A stretch of 64,000 nt of DNA. Source: Alphaproteobacteria bacterium (GTDB lineage Bacteria > Pseudomonadota > Alphaproteobacteria > Micavibrionales > Micavibrionaceae). The position numbers were made by a program, and so were the translations under genes. The notes beneath the pieces were generated by a model that saw nothing but the letters and a program-made list of their open reading frames with translations, was not told the origin of the DNA and did not search any database. Of this stretch, positions 52,899 to 62,033 are shown one piece after another. Location: positions 682,001-746,000 of the forward strand of contig JAJFGS010000013.1 of assembly GCA_021775995.1 (NCBI GenBank), written 5' to 3'. Within the stretch, counting starts at the first letter, position 1. Each line of letters opens with the position of its first letter.

Positions 52899-54467
52899 CT
52901 AATTAAAAAATCCAGAATTACCTGTAAATAACTGAAGTATTGTAGCACGGCTTTGGCTAGCAAGACTAAGAGCTGTTGTCCCTAAATCTAGCCTTGTCTG
53001 ACTAGCAAGAATATTTGCTCCTTCTTCATTTTGATCTGCAATAATAAGATCAGAAGCCCCTGCCTTTAAATTGGTAATAACATTTCTGGTAAAGTCTTGC
53101 CGTGTGCTAATAATTGAAAAATCTGTCGAAAGCTTTGTTCCAAAATCACGCACTTTTTCAATGGCTTTTCGAACATTGCGGATAGCATCTTCCACCTGTG
53201 AAGGTTTCTGAAAATTCACACTATCAAGACCCAATGCTGCAAGGGTAAAACTTTCTCCCTCTGTTTCTAACTGACTACTTCTATCATGGTTAAAATCTAC
53301 AATAAGATCTTCTTTGTCTAACAAGTTAATTCCTCGAAAATGACTATCTTCGACAACAGAATCAATTTGTTCTAAAAACACCTGCATTTCCTGCCTGAAT
53401 TGTTCTGAAAGAGGAAGTGATGTTGCCTCATAACGTGCCTGCAAGTCTGCTTGGGAAATAATGCTGTTATAAAAAGCGACATCGGATATTTCACCACGGA
53501 AAGCAAAAGATCCATCTGGGCGATTGGGAGCATTACCCGGCCCATCATCATGAAAATATATATCCTGGTCTATCGCACCGATAGCATTGCGGTTTGGATG
53601 GCTTCCTATCGGTACAGGAATAAAGGCAGAACCAAACTCTTCACCATTCAGATAACCTAAAAAAGTATTGTTATTTGCATCTTGAACCAAAGCAACGTGG
53701 TAAGAAGTCTCTGCATCAATCGGCACGCTAATATCCAAAGGACCATAACCGCCTGCATTTGTCGTACGGCCATTAACACGTAACAAACCATTATCAATAT
53801 AGATGGTTAAATTATTGACAGGACCACCCTCTTCCCAGAGAACCTGCCGCCCGCCTGTACTATCTGCATTAAAAATAAGCTCTATTGTTTTTTCATTATA
53901 AGGACCTAGCGTGTTGATAGAATCATCAACAGGCACAGCAACATATTGTGCAGCCCCATCAAATTTTGCGGGCAAACCACCTGCTCCATAAAATAAAATT
54001 TCGTCTCCTTGCGTCACACCATTAGTGTAGACCCCATCACCACCAGCGCCCAAAGTCCCAAGGTTAAATGCTGTCGGCCCATCTGCATCATTAAGACGAA
54101 AATAACCAACAGGTGCATCTGCTAAAATAGCATTCGGTAAAGCAGAATCAGTCTTTTCTAATTCTTCTTTAGCTTCTAAAGCTTTTAACTCTGCTAAGTT
54201 TAAAATTTTTTCAATTGTTTCAACACCAGTAACAGCTTCCTGGATTGTACGAACACCCAATCCCATACCATCTAATAATCTATTAAATATATCTGCAGAA
54301 TGATTAAGGGCAGATGCTTGAAAAAAATTTTGAGGCTGGTCTATAGCACGATTAACTTTGTTACCAGTCGCCAGACGTTCAGAAGTGCGCTCAAGATTCT
54401 CTCTTGAACGCTGAATGCTTGTCAGCGTGCTTTTAACTGTCGCACCTACTATAATATCATTACCCAT
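52899..54467 (-). CDS. Flagellin with inserted LamG/concanavalin-like domain
   Basis: A 522-residue flagellin. Residues 1-112 are the D0/D1 N-terminal helices (IIVGATVKSTLTSIQRSRENL, RLATGNKVNRAIDQP, GVRTIQEAVTGVETIEKIL). Residues about 352-522 are the C-terminal D1/D0 region (RNVITNLKAGASDLIIADQN and GTTALSLASQSRATILQLF). Between them (about 115-350), the variable D2/D3 part is a LamG_3-type jelly roll. It starts DAPVGYFRLNDADGPTAFNL and has PAKFDGAAQYVAVPVDDSI, TSYHVALVQDANNNTFLGYL, and the diagnostic end RGEISDVAFYNSIISQADLQ. No other flagellar genes are near. The ATG at 54467 gives MGNDIIVG. A filament displaying a lectin-like domain is implied; ligand unknown. Confidence 0.88.
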   Translation of the reverse strand: MGNDIIVGATVKSTLTSIQRSRENLERTSERLATGNKVNRAIDQPQNFFQASALNHSADIFNRLLDGMGLGVRTIQEAVTGVETIEKILNLAELKALEAKEELEKTDSALPNAILADAPVGYFRLNDADGPTAFNLGTLGAGGDGVYTNGVTQGDEILFYGAGGLPAKFDGAAQYVAVPVDDSINTLGPYNEKTIELIFNADSTGGRQVLWEEGGPVNNLTIYIDNGLLRVNGRTTNAGGYGPLDISVPIDAETSYHVALVQDANNNTFLGYLNGEEFGSAFIPVPIGSHPNRNAIGAIDQDIYFHDDGPGNAPNRPDGSFAFRGEISDVAFYNSIISQADLQARYEATSLPLSEQFRQEMQVFLEQIDSVVEDSHFRGINLLDKEDLIVDFNHDRSSQLETEGESFTLAALGLDSVNFQKPSQVEDAIRNVRKAIEKVRDFGTKLSTDFSIISTRQDFTRNVITNLKAGASDLIIADQNEEGANILASQTRLDLGTTALSLASQSRATILQLFTGNSGFFN

Positions 54468-54616
54468 TCATGCCTTCCCGCAATTATCGGTATATACAAT
54501 GCAAACTTCATACCAAGTATCACTATGTTTCTACACGAATACTTTGTAAGATTTCAATGGCTTACATCATTACTACTATATTATAGAAAAAAAGTTAAAT
54601 TATAATTAGAGAAGCC

Positions 54617-56455
54617 TTATACAGCCTGCTTAACAGGCACTCTTTGGGAAAAACTATCAACCCCATCAATAATATGGAATTCAACAGATTCACGCCCCTG
54701 CCAATTATTAATCTGAAATTGTCCCAAAAGATGAAAATTAGTATTTCTTGAGTTATTTAGTAACATCTTGCCTAAATCCGTATCGACACCACTAAAAAAC
54801 ATCGCCTTCATACGGCCACCGCCATCCGCATCACTTAACATCAAACGAATATGTTTTTCCTTTAATATGTCAACTTGAAAAACTTTGGTGTCAGATAGAG
54901 CAAAAATAGGTTCAGGATTGCCCATTCCAAATGGTCCAACATTATAATTAAGCAACTTAACAAATTCTGGTCGTGCGCCACATACCGTTGCAATACCATC
55001 AACATCAATTGAAGGAGATTCCTCAATCGTGTTCTTATGCGTCGAAATATATTCAGCAATAAATTTTTTAAAATCATCCAAACGATCAGGCATAATGGTA
55101 AAACCGCCTGCCATCGCATGACCACCACCTTTGACTAAAACATCTTCATTACGCGCCGCAATAAATATATCCGCCATATGAACACCCTTTACAGAGCGAC
55201 CAGAACCTCGGCCCTCAATAACACCATCTTGGTTTTCAACATAGGTCACAACAATTGCAGGTTTATCATATTTTTCTTTTAATCGCCCTGCAACAAGACC
55301 GCTTAAACCAGAATGAAAGGATTCATCATCTACCAAAATAAAATTTTCATTATTACCTTTTAAAAATTCAACTTTGTTTAACGCTACTTGCATCATATTG
55401 GCTTGAATTTTTTTACGCTCTTGGTTGCACTCTTCCAAAGCATAAGCGATCGATAACGCCTCATCTGGATCATCTGTCGAAAGCAATTTAGCCCCAAGAT
55501 CAGAACGATGGACACGACTTCCCGCGTTAATTCTGGGGCCAATAGACCATCCAGCATCTTTAGGTGTTGGCGCAATTTCAATCTTACCGACCTGACAAAG
55601 CGCCTCTATTCCTTTATTATTATGGGCGGCCATTTGTTCAAAACCAACTTTTACAAATAAACGATTAATGCCTTTCAATGGAACCATGTCACAAACTGTT
55701 CCCAACCCAACCAAATCCATCCATGATTTTAATGGGGCTTCACTTTTTCCAGTTTTTTCAAAATAATTTTTTGTACGCAGAGAATTATTCACCGCAACAC
55801 AGGCCATAAACGAAACACCACACGCCGCTAACATATCCAAACCTGATTTATCGTCTTGACGTTTAGGATTTATAATATGTGCCGCAGTTGGTAACTCATC
55901 TTCAGCTTCATGATGATCAAACACCGCTACCCGTAAACCCATATCATGAGCGGCTTGTAGCGGTTCGAACGCCGTTGTACCACAATCCGCCATAATGATA
56001 AATTCTGCCCCCTGATCTTTCAAAGACTGCATTGCCTCTGCACTAGGACCATAACCTTCAGTTAGCCGATCAGGAATATATACGGGTGGGATCACATCAA
56101 AATGTCTTAAAAACCGGGTTAGTATCGCCGCTGACGTTGCTCCATCTACATCAAAATCTGCAAAAATTCCGATAGGTGTTTTATTGATAATACAATCAGC
56201 ACAATCATCAGAAAATTTTTTCATACCCTTAAAAGAAAATGGATCAGGAAAATGCTCACGTAATGTTGGGTTTAAATATTCATCAACATCGTCTGATTTT
56301 ATCCCACGCTGAACCAGCATCCGTGCCACAAATTCGGGCAAGCCATGATTTTGCGACAGGTTAACTATTTCATTTTCATCCGCTTGTGCAAAAGACCATC
56401 GCTTATTATCCAGCGATTTTTCTACGTTAAATATAGAAGAACCAGAATCATTCAT
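54617..56455 (-). CDS. recJ: Single-stranded-DNA-specific exonuclease RecJ
   Basis: 5'-3' ssDNA exonuclease of the DHH superfamily used in recombination and mismatch repair; 612 residues. The catalytic motifs are IGIFADFDVDGATSAAIL, IIMADCGTTAFEPL and AVFDHHEAEDELPTAAHIINP, with a second cluster at GPRINAGSRVHRSDLGAKLL. The DHHA1 region contains VKGGGHAMAGGFTIMPD, followed by an OB-fold C terminus (IFALSDTKVFQVDILKEKHI). It overlaps glpX by 8 nt and is the last gene of hom-glpX-recJ, a typical alphaproteobacterial order. Confidence 0.97.
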   Translation of the reverse strand: MNDSGSSIFNVEKSLDNKRWSFAQADENEIVNLSQNHGLPEFVARMLVQRGIKSDDVDEYLNPTLREHFPDPFSFKGMKKFSDDCADCIINKTPIGIFADFDVDGATSAAILTRFLRHFDVIPPVYIPDRLTEGYGPSAEAMQSLKDQGAEFIIMADCGTTAFEPLQAAHDMGLRVAVFDHHEAEDELPTAAHIINPKRQDDKSGLDMLAACGVSFMACVAVNNSLRTKNYFEKTGKSEAPLKSWMDLVGLGTVCDMVPLKGINRLFVKVGFEQMAAHNNKGIEALCQVGKIEIAPTPKDAGWSIGPRINAGSRVHRSDLGAKLLSTDDPDEALSIAYALEECNQERKKIQANMMQVALNKVEFLKGNNENFILVDDESFHSGLSGLVAGRLKEKYDKPAIVVTYVENQDGVIEGRGSGRSVKGVHMADIFIAARNEDVLVKGGGHAMAGGFTIMPDRLDDFKKFIAEYISTHKNTIEESPSIDVDGIATVCGARPEFVKLLNYNVGPFGMGNPEPIFALSDTKVFQVDILKEKHIRLMLSDADGGGRMKAMFFSGVDTDLGKMLLNNSRNTNFHLLGQFQINNWQGRESVEFHIIDGVDSFSQRVPVKQAV

Positions 56456-57470
56456 CTTTCAGATCAAAACCCGTTTTAAGGTGAAAATTATGCGTCGATT
56501 CAATATAACGTACTGTGCCAGATTTAGATCGCATCACAATCGAATGGGTTGTTGCACTGTCCGCATAACGACGTACACCAGGTAACATTGGCCCTGTGGT
56601 TACACCTGTTGCTGCAAACATAACATTGTCAGGTTTGGCCAATTCATCCGTTGTATAAATTTTATTATAATCTTTAATACCCCATTTATCAGCACGCGCT
56701 TTTTCATCATCATTGCGAAAAACTAAGCGTCCTAACATATGACCACCAACACATTGAAGCGCAGCAGCAGCCAAAACTCCCTCTGGCGCACCGCCAGTAC
56801 CTACATAAAAGTCAATTCCTGTTTTATCATCTGTTGCCGCAATAATTCCTGCAACATCACCATCTTGAATAAGGGAAATACGTGCGCCAGATTCACGTAT
56901 ACCTTTTATGATTTCATCGTGACGCGGACGATCCATGACACAAATTAATAAATCTTCAATTTTCTTGTTCTTTGCTTTAGCTACTTTTTTCAAAACCTCA
57001 TCAATCGGCGCATCCAAATCCAACACATCAGCAGGAACATCTTTACCAACAGCCATCTTTTCCATGTAAGTATCTGGCGCATGCAAGAACCCATCTTTAT
57101 CTGTCATCGCCATAACTGTAATAGCGTTTGCCCCACCTTTGGCTGTAATTGTTGTACCTTCTAATGGATCAAGCGCAATATCAACCTCGGGCCCACCTGC
57201 TCCTACCTCTTCACCGATATAAAGCATAGGCGCTTCATCACGTTCACCTTCACCAATAACCACACGCCCCTTAATCGCTAGAGAATTAAGCGTATCGCGC
57301 ATCGCATCAACCGCCGCTTTATCGGCCGCCTTTTCATCACCACGCCCCACCATACGAGAAGCGGCAAGCGCAGCTGCTTCAGTAACTCGAACTGCCTCTA
57401 AGGCTAAGTTTCTATCCATTAAATCTTTTGCAATCATTTTTTGATTATCTTTCATAGTAATAAGGCTCAT
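56448..57470 (-). CDS. glpX: Class II fructose-1,6-bisphosphatase
   Basis: Metal-dependent gluconeogenic phosphatase, 340 residues from the ATG at 57470. A TTG at 57500 would add ten residues that overlap hom and look non-native. Motifs: NLALEAVRVTEAAALAASR at the N terminus, GEGERDEAPMLYIGEEVG metal ligands, IALDPLEGTT (the D-P-x-x-G-T/S lithium-sensitive phosphatase signature), GTGGAPEGVLAAAALQC, and ATGVTTGPMLPGV near the end. It lies between hom and recJ. Confidence 0.96.
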   Translation of the reverse strand: MSLITMKDNQKMIAKDLMDRNLALEAVRVTEAAALAASRMVGRGDEKAADKAAVDAMRDTLNSLAIKGRVVIGEGERDEAPMLYIGEEVGAGGPEVDIALDPLEGTTITAKGGANAITVMAMTDKDGFLHAPDTYMEKMAVGKDVPADVLDLDAPIDEVLKKVAKAKNKKIEDLLICVMDRPRHDEIIKGIRESGARISLIQDGDVAGIIAATDDKTGIDFYVGTGGAPEGVLAAAALQCVGGHMLGRLVFRNDDEKARADKWGIKDYNKIYTTDELAKPDNVMFAATGVTTGPMLPGVRRYADSATTHSIVMRSKSGTVRYIESTHNFHLKTGFDLKDE

Positions 57471-57486
57471 GACTTCATCTTTCTTA

Positions 57487-58788
57487 TTATATATCTTCAA
57501 TACGCATTAAAGTTGGTTTATCAAGAACGCTTGATAATTCACGAACTGAATTAATAGCGTTTTGTACTTTTTTGAAATGGGTTGAATGAGTGATAATAGC
57601 AACAGATGCCGTTCCATCTTCTTCATGCCCTTTCTGAATAAAACTATCTATAGAAACATTTTTATCTTTTAAACATGCCGTAATGTCCGCAATAACACCT
57701 GGAACATCTTTAACATGAAGGTGAATATAACACTGGCAATTTAAAGTTTCTGTTCCTTGCCATTCAACTTTGTCTAACTCCTTAACTTTAACCCCAAAAG
57801 TGGGCAAATAATTTCCCTTAGCCAAATCGATAATATCCGCCACAACAGAAGAAGCTGTTGGCTCCTCACCGGCGCCCTGACCAACTATAAATGTTTCGTC
57901 AGAAAAATCACCTTGAGTCATAACCGCATTATAGGCACCTTCCACACTTCCCATCGCACCATTTTTAGGTACAAAGCAGGGTGCCATCGTTTGAACAACA
58001 CTATCCCCATCACGTTGAACCATGCCGATTAGCTTAATTCTATAACCTAAATCGTCGGCATGCTTAATATCTCTCATTGTAACGTGAGAGATGCCTTCAA
58101 TTTCTAATGATTTAAAGTCAGGCTTAACACCAAAAGCAAGAGCACCTAAAAGAACCAACTTATGCGCTGCATCAATACCATCAACATCAAAACTTGGATC
58201 TGCTTCTGCAAAGCCTTTTTCTTGAGCTTCTTTCAAAACATCATCAAAACTGCGTTCAGTTTCACGCATCTTGCTCAAGATATAATTACAAGTTCCATTT
58301 AAAATACCATAGACTGTTGTAATTTTATTGGCCGCCAAACCTTCGCGTAAAGTTTTAATAATTGGAATTCCGCCTGCTACAGCAGCTTCATAGGTGATAC
58401 TTACATTATTATCTTCAGCTAATTTCGAAAGTTCAAAACCATGATGAGCAAGTAGTGCCTTATTAGCTGTTACAATATGCTTGCCATTTTTTATTGCCTC
58501 TATAATAAAATCTTTTGCCTGCCCATCTGATCCACCAATCATCTCAACAACAGCGTCTAGACGTTTGTCTTGCGCCATATCTGATAAACTAGATGCCCAT
58601 TCATATTTAGATAAATCAACGCCGCGTTCTTGATTTTTGTTAGCAGCAATAACAGAGATAATTTCTATATCACGAGAGGATCTTGTCGTAATAACATCCG
58701 TATTTCTTTGAAAAACTTTAACGACACCACAACCTACAGTCCCTAGACCCGCTATCCCAATTCGGAAAGGCTTAGTGCTATCTGACAT
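57487..58788 (-). CDS. hom: Homoserine dehydrogenase
   Basis: NAD(P)-dependent reduction of aspartate semialdehyde to homoserine for threonine and methionine synthesis; 433 residues. The nucleotide loop is IGIAGLGTVGCGVVKV (residues 10-25), NGKHIVTANKALLAHHG carries the conserved Lys, YEAAVAGGIPIIKTLREGLAAN and GILNGTCNYILSKM are the substrate signatures, and DGIDAAHKLVLLGALAFG follows. A C-terminal ACT domain (about 350-430, CYIHLHVKDVPGVIADITAC) predicts allosteric control by threonine. It ends 16 nt before glpX. Confidence 0.97.
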   Translation of the reverse strand: MSDSTKPFRIGIAGLGTVGCGVVKVFQRNTDVITTRSSRDIEIISVIAANKNQERGVDLSKYEWASSLSDMAQDKRLDAVVEMIGGSDGQAKDFIIEAIKNGKHIVTANKALLAHHGFELSKLAEDNNVSITYEAAVAGGIPIIKTLREGLAANKITTVYGILNGTCNYILSKMRETERSFDDVLKEAQEKGFAEADPSFDVDGIDAAHKLVLLGALAFGVKPDFKSLEIEGISHVTMRDIKHADDLGYRIKLIGMVQRDGDSVVQTMAPCFVPKNGAMGSVEGAYNAVMTQGDFSDETFIVGQGAGEEPTASSVVADIIDLAKGNYLPTFGVKVKELDKVEWQGTETLNCQCYIHLHVKDVPGVIADITACLKDKNVSIDSFIQKGHEEDGTASVAIITHSTHFKKVQNAINSVRELSSVLDKPTLMRIEDI

Positions 58789-58793
58789 TGTGT

Positions 58794-59588
58794 TTATCGC
58801 TCACCCATCACCACGTCAACACGGCGGTCATGCCTTTCATTACCCGTTGCTTTGGCAGACCCCCAGCTGACTGTTTTTAGTTTCTCCCCAGGCACACCCT
58901 TATGCATTAAAGCATTTGAAACTTTTTCAGCACGTTTCAAAGATTGACGTAAATTAATAATATGTGCCTGTGTTGTGTCTGTCCCCGCTTGCGTCGGCTT
59001 ACTTGCAAAACCCTCAACGGTAACATGGTTAACAGGCGCAAACTTAGCCTGCCCTGCTAAACTTGATATCTTTTTCATGTCACCAGTGCCCAGACGTGAC
59101 GAACCATGTTTAAAGAAAATCTGTCCTGCAGCATTACCGTAGGCTTGAGCATAATTTTGATTATAGGCCTGTGCAGAATTCATATTATTCCCATAGGGTT
59201 GAGTAGCCATATTTGGAGGGGCATCACTTAAACCATAAACTGTAACACTTGAATCCGATGTTCTAAATGCTTCACCATAAGTTAGCGTAGAATCTGCAGA
59301 TGCATGAGATTGTTGTGCCGGTGATGATACACCACGTCGATATTCAGGGTTTAATTCCATATCAAAAATTTCGACAGAACTATCTAAGCTGGTCATCTCT
59401 TTCTTTTGATTAACCACAGGAGTAGGAAGCGGTGTAACCGTATCCGTAGCATTACTTACTTCCGTTTTAGGTTGAGGTTTTCCCGCATCCCCACTGAGAG
59501 AATTATGCATGCTTTCACAAGCAGAAAGACTTAATATCGCAAAAGCACATAAAACATAACGATGTAACGTATTCGTAAACATTATCAA
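58794..59588 (-). CDS. OmpA-family peptidoglycan-associated lipoprotein
   Basis: A 264-residue exported lipoprotein. The lipobox is LSLSAC (Cys at about 24). A long Ser/Thr/Asn/Gln-rich linker, with SAQAYNQNYAQAYGNAAG, reaches to residue 150. The OmpA-like C-terminal domain runs about 155-264: IFFKHGSSRLGTGDMKKISS, VTVEGFASKPTQA, NLRQSLKRAEKVSNALMHKG, VSWGSAKATG, HDRRVDVVM. It would tie the outer membrane to peptidoglycan. The usual TD in G-x-T/A-D is replaced by AS, so the meso-DAP contact may differ. The start is TTG (59588), 8 nt after AAGGA; the ATG at 59582 is the alternative. Five nt separate it from hom. Confidence 0.82.
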   Translation of the reverse strand: MIMFTNTLHRYVLCAFAILSLSACESMHNSLSGDAGKPQPKTEVSNATDTVTPLPTPVVNQKKEMTSLDSSVEIFDMELNPEYRRGVSSPAQQSHASADSTLTYGEAFRTSDSSVTVYGLSDAPPNMATQPYGNNMNSAQAYNQNYAQAYGNAAGQIFFKHGSSRLGTGDMKKISSLAGQAKFAPVNHVTVEGFASKPTQAGTDTTQAHIINLRQSLKRAEKVSNALMHKGVPGEKLKTVSWGSAKATGNERHDRRVDVVMGER

Positions 59589-59676
59589 AACCCGATTCCT
59601 TATAAGATTACGCTATCCTAGCCAAATTTACCGTAATTTCAAGGGATAGCCTTGATAAATAAAGGATTATCCCTGA

Positions 59677-60192
59677 TTATGACTGACCTTTATATTCAGC
59701 CGCTAATCGAGCGTAGTTATCGGCGGAAACCTTAAGAAAATCAAGCTCTTGCGGAGTCATATCCCGCATATATTGGGCGGGGGAGCCACCCCAAAGCTGC
59801 CCAGATTTAACAATCTTGCCTGGTGGCACCAATGCACCTGCTGCCACCATCGAACATTCTTCAATAACGGCCTCATCCAAAATAATAGCCCCCATACCGA
59901 TTAAGCATTTATTCTGAACCGTACAAGCATGAAGAATGCTTCCATGCCCTACCGTGACATCATCCCCTATATAAGTACCGGCAACTTTACGCGTAACATG
60001 AACAACTGAATTATCCTGAATATTGGTTCGTTTCCCAATGCGAATTTCATGCACATCACCACGCATTTGAACACCAAACCAAACAGAACTCTGCTCACCA
60101 ATTTCGATATCACCAGCAACAGTGGCATTATCAGCCACCCATACACTGTCATGAATTTTTGGTAATATATCTTTGTATTTGAGTATGGTCAT
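59677..60192 (-). CDS. Gamma-carbonic anhydrase family protein
   Basis: Left-handed beta-helix trimer protein of 171 residues from the ATG at 60192. A frame open to 60234 runs into the palindromic repeat and is rejected. Hexapeptide repeats run from VWVADNATVAGDIEIGEQSS to the middle. The metal-binding His residues are in QDNSVVHVTR and VGHGSILHAC. The typical tail is SGQLWGGSPAQYMRDMT and ends with a helix (about 145-171). Members catalyse CO2 hydration or act as metal-dependent acyl/thioester helpers; activity cannot be decided. It follows the aldo/keto reductase gene, separated by repeat copy C. Confidence 0.9.
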   Translation of the reverse strand: MTILKYKDILPKIHDSVWVADNATVAGDIEIGEQSSVWFGVQMRGDVHEIRIGKRTNIQDNSVVHVTRKVAGTYIGDDVTVGHGSILHACTVQNKCLIGMGAIILDEAVIEECSMVAAGALVPPGKIVKSGQLWGGSPAQYMRDMTPQELDFLKVSADNYARLAAEYKGQS

Positions 60193-60201
60193 AATTTTTC
60201 T

Positions 60202-60250
60202 GCGTCCTCGCGCCCAATATTTATAAGCGCACATGACGGCTCTTTCTAAA
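60202..60250. repeat. Small palindromic repeat, copy C (expanded loop)
   Basis: GCGTC (60202-60206), CT, CGCG (60209-60212), a 15-nt AT-rich loop in place of the tetraloop, CGCA (60228-60231), CAT, GACG (60235-60238), then GCTCTTTCTAAA. The flank matches copy B. It lies between the aldo/keto reductase stop and the gamma-carbonic anhydrase start and supplies the stop codon of the former. Confidence 0.6.
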
Positions 60251-61307
60251 ATGGTATAGGATATTGACGATAAACACTATCAATCTCTGACATTACCCCG
60301 GCAGATAATTCAATATCAAAGGCATCAATATCTATTTTTAATTGTTCCATTGATGTCGCCCCGATAATAGTCGACGTCACAAAGTTTTGTTTGTCTATAA
60401 ATTTAAGCGCCATTTGACATGGGTCTAACTCGTTCTTTTTTGCAACATCTAAATAACCATCGACAGCTTTGTGGGTTGCTTCATTAAGACGCCATAACCC
60501 AGACGTAAGCCCTAAAGATTGTTCAACATGGCCGCGTGAACCTTCGGGACACGCACCATTTTTATACTTACCACTTAAAATACCCGCTCCTAAAGGAGAC
60601 CACGGCAAATAAGCAACATCTTCACGCACACAAACTTCAGCAAGATAAGGATCATCCGAACGATTGATTAAGCTAAATTCATTTTGAATAGATTGAACGC
60701 GCGGTAAACTATGTTCTTTAGCTTGTTCATTATACTTCATAATGCCCCACGCCGTATCATCAGACAAACCAAAGTGTCGCACTTTGCCAACCTTTACAAC
60801 TTCATCGACAGCACGTTGAATATCGAGAAGGTTATCTTCAATTTTGGATGTTTTCTCCATCGCAAAATCAACCATACCAGCATGGTTCGATCCAAAATGC
60901 GGGAAATTTCTATTCGGCCAATGCAATTGGTACAAATCAATATAATCCGTTTGCAATCTTATTAATGACCCTTCAACCGCCTGACGAATACTATCACCCG
61001 TTAAAGGAACACCACCACGAATCCATTCTGGCCCCTGCCCTGCAACCTTACTTGCCAAAATAACCTTATCTCTGTTGCCAGACTTAGCAAACCAAGACCC
61101 TATAATTTTTTCCGTGGCGCCGTAAGTTTCTTTATGGATAGGAATAGAGTAAAGCTCTGCCGTATCGAAAAAATTAACGCCACGCTCCAGCGCATAATCC
61201 ATCTGCTCATGACCTTCAGCTTCGGTATTTTGTTCACCCCATGTCATGGTACCTAAACAAACGCGTGAAACATCTAAACCTGTACGACCTAATTTTGAAT
61301 ATTTCAT
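60246..61307 (-). CDS. Aldo/keto reductase (Tas-like)
   Basis: NADPH-dependent oxidoreductase with a TIM-barrel fold; 353 residues. The N terminus is MKYSKLGRTGLDVSRVCLGTMTWGEQ, catalytic Asp/Tyr lie in NFFDTAELYS, Lys is in VILASKVAG, and His is in IDLYQLHWPNR. The C-terminal NADP site is in TSTIIGATSMEQLKIDID. A longer insertion after the Lys (GAGTGPEWIRGG-like region) matches the E. coli Tas group. The physiological substrate is unknown. It ends inside repeat copy C, with a TAG at 60246-60248. Confidence 0.93.
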   Translation of the reverse strand: MKYSKLGRTGLDVSRVCLGTMTWGEQNTEAEGHEQMDYALERGVNFFDTAELYSIPIHKETYGATEKIIGSWFAKSGNRDKVILASKVAGQGPEWIRGGVPLTGDSIRQAVEGSLIRLQTDYIDLYQLHWPNRNFPHFGSNHAGMVDFAMEKTSKIEDNLLDIQRAVDEVVKVGKVRHFGLSDDTAWGIMKYNEQAKEHSLPRVQSIQNEFSLINRSDDPYLAEVCVREDVAYLPWSPLGAGILSGKYKNGACPEGSRGHVEQSLGLTSGLWRLNEATHKAVDGYLDVAKKNELDPCQMALKFIDKQNFVTSTIIGATSMEQLKIDIDAFDIELSAGVMSEIDSVYRQYPIPF

Positions 61308-61322
61308 TTTCTCTCCGGCTAA

Positions 61323-61354
61323 TAAAAAACCAGCTAGAGCATAGCTGGTTTTTA
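61323..61354. terminator. Terminator after rpsI (bidirectional)
   Basis: AAAACCAGCTA-GAGCA-TAGCTGGTTTT, an 11-bp stem with A-rich and T-rich flanks. It separates rpsI (minus, upstream) from the aldo/keto reductase start at 61307. Confidence 0.88.
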
Positions 61355-61509
61355 AAATTATTAAAGCATTTAGTAATATTCAGTATTTCTGTATAGTTTA
61401 CGCACTCAACAGCAAATAGTTTTTGTGTTTGGCAAGGAAGATTAAATAAAGCGTATATAAATACGTGAAATTTAATCTGACGCAGACCAAACGCAAAAAA
61501 TAGAAGCTG

Positions 61510-62031
61510 TTAACGTTTCGCCCACTGTTTAGAACGACGTGCTTTATGCTTACCAATTTTCTTACGCTCAACAACACGTGCATCACGTGTTAACATACCT
61601 GCTTTCTTCAGTGCTGGACGAAGCTCAGGCTCCATGTTTTCTAGTGCACGTGAAATACCATGACGTACTGCACCAGCTTGACCAGATAAACCGCCACCTT
61701 TAACAGTACAAATGATATCGAACGCATTCACACGATCAACAATTAAGAAAGGCTGGTTCAGCACAAGTAAATGTGTTTGACGACCAAAATATTGATCTTG
61801 TGTTTTACCATTAACAACAACCTGACCTTTACCTTTTTTAAGCCATACACGCGCTACAGATTCTTTACGACGACCCGTTGCATAAGCACGACCTAAATCA
61901 TCAATCTTCGGTTCTTTTTTCTCAGCTTTAGCTTCAGGAGCCGCAGCTTTTTCTTCAACAGGAGCAACATCAGTTGCTGCGCCCAAATCTTTTAAGTCTT
62001 TAACTGCCTCTATTTTTTTTGAATCGGCCAT
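61510..62031 (-). CDS. rpsI: 30S ribosomal protein S9
   Basis: Small-subunit protein whose C-terminal tail reaches the P-site tRNA. It has 173 residues. The conserved core starts at about 46 ([23 protein letters not shown]), with [27 protein letters not shown] and the basic tail [24 protein letters not shown]. The first 45 residues are an Ala/Glu/Lys-rich acidic-basic extension typical of alphaproteobacterial S9. It is 2 nt after rplM and co-translated with it; a strong terminator follows. Confidence 0.98.
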   Translation of the reverse strand: MADSKKIEAVKDLKDLGAATDVAPVEEKAAAPEAKAEKKEPKIDDLGRAYATGRRKESVARVWLKKGKGQVVVNGKTQDQYFGRQTHLLVLNQPFLIVDRVNAFDIICTVKGGGLSGQAGAVRHGISRALENMEPELRPALKKAGMLTRDARVVERKKIGKHKARRSKQWAKR

Positions 62032-62033
62032 TT

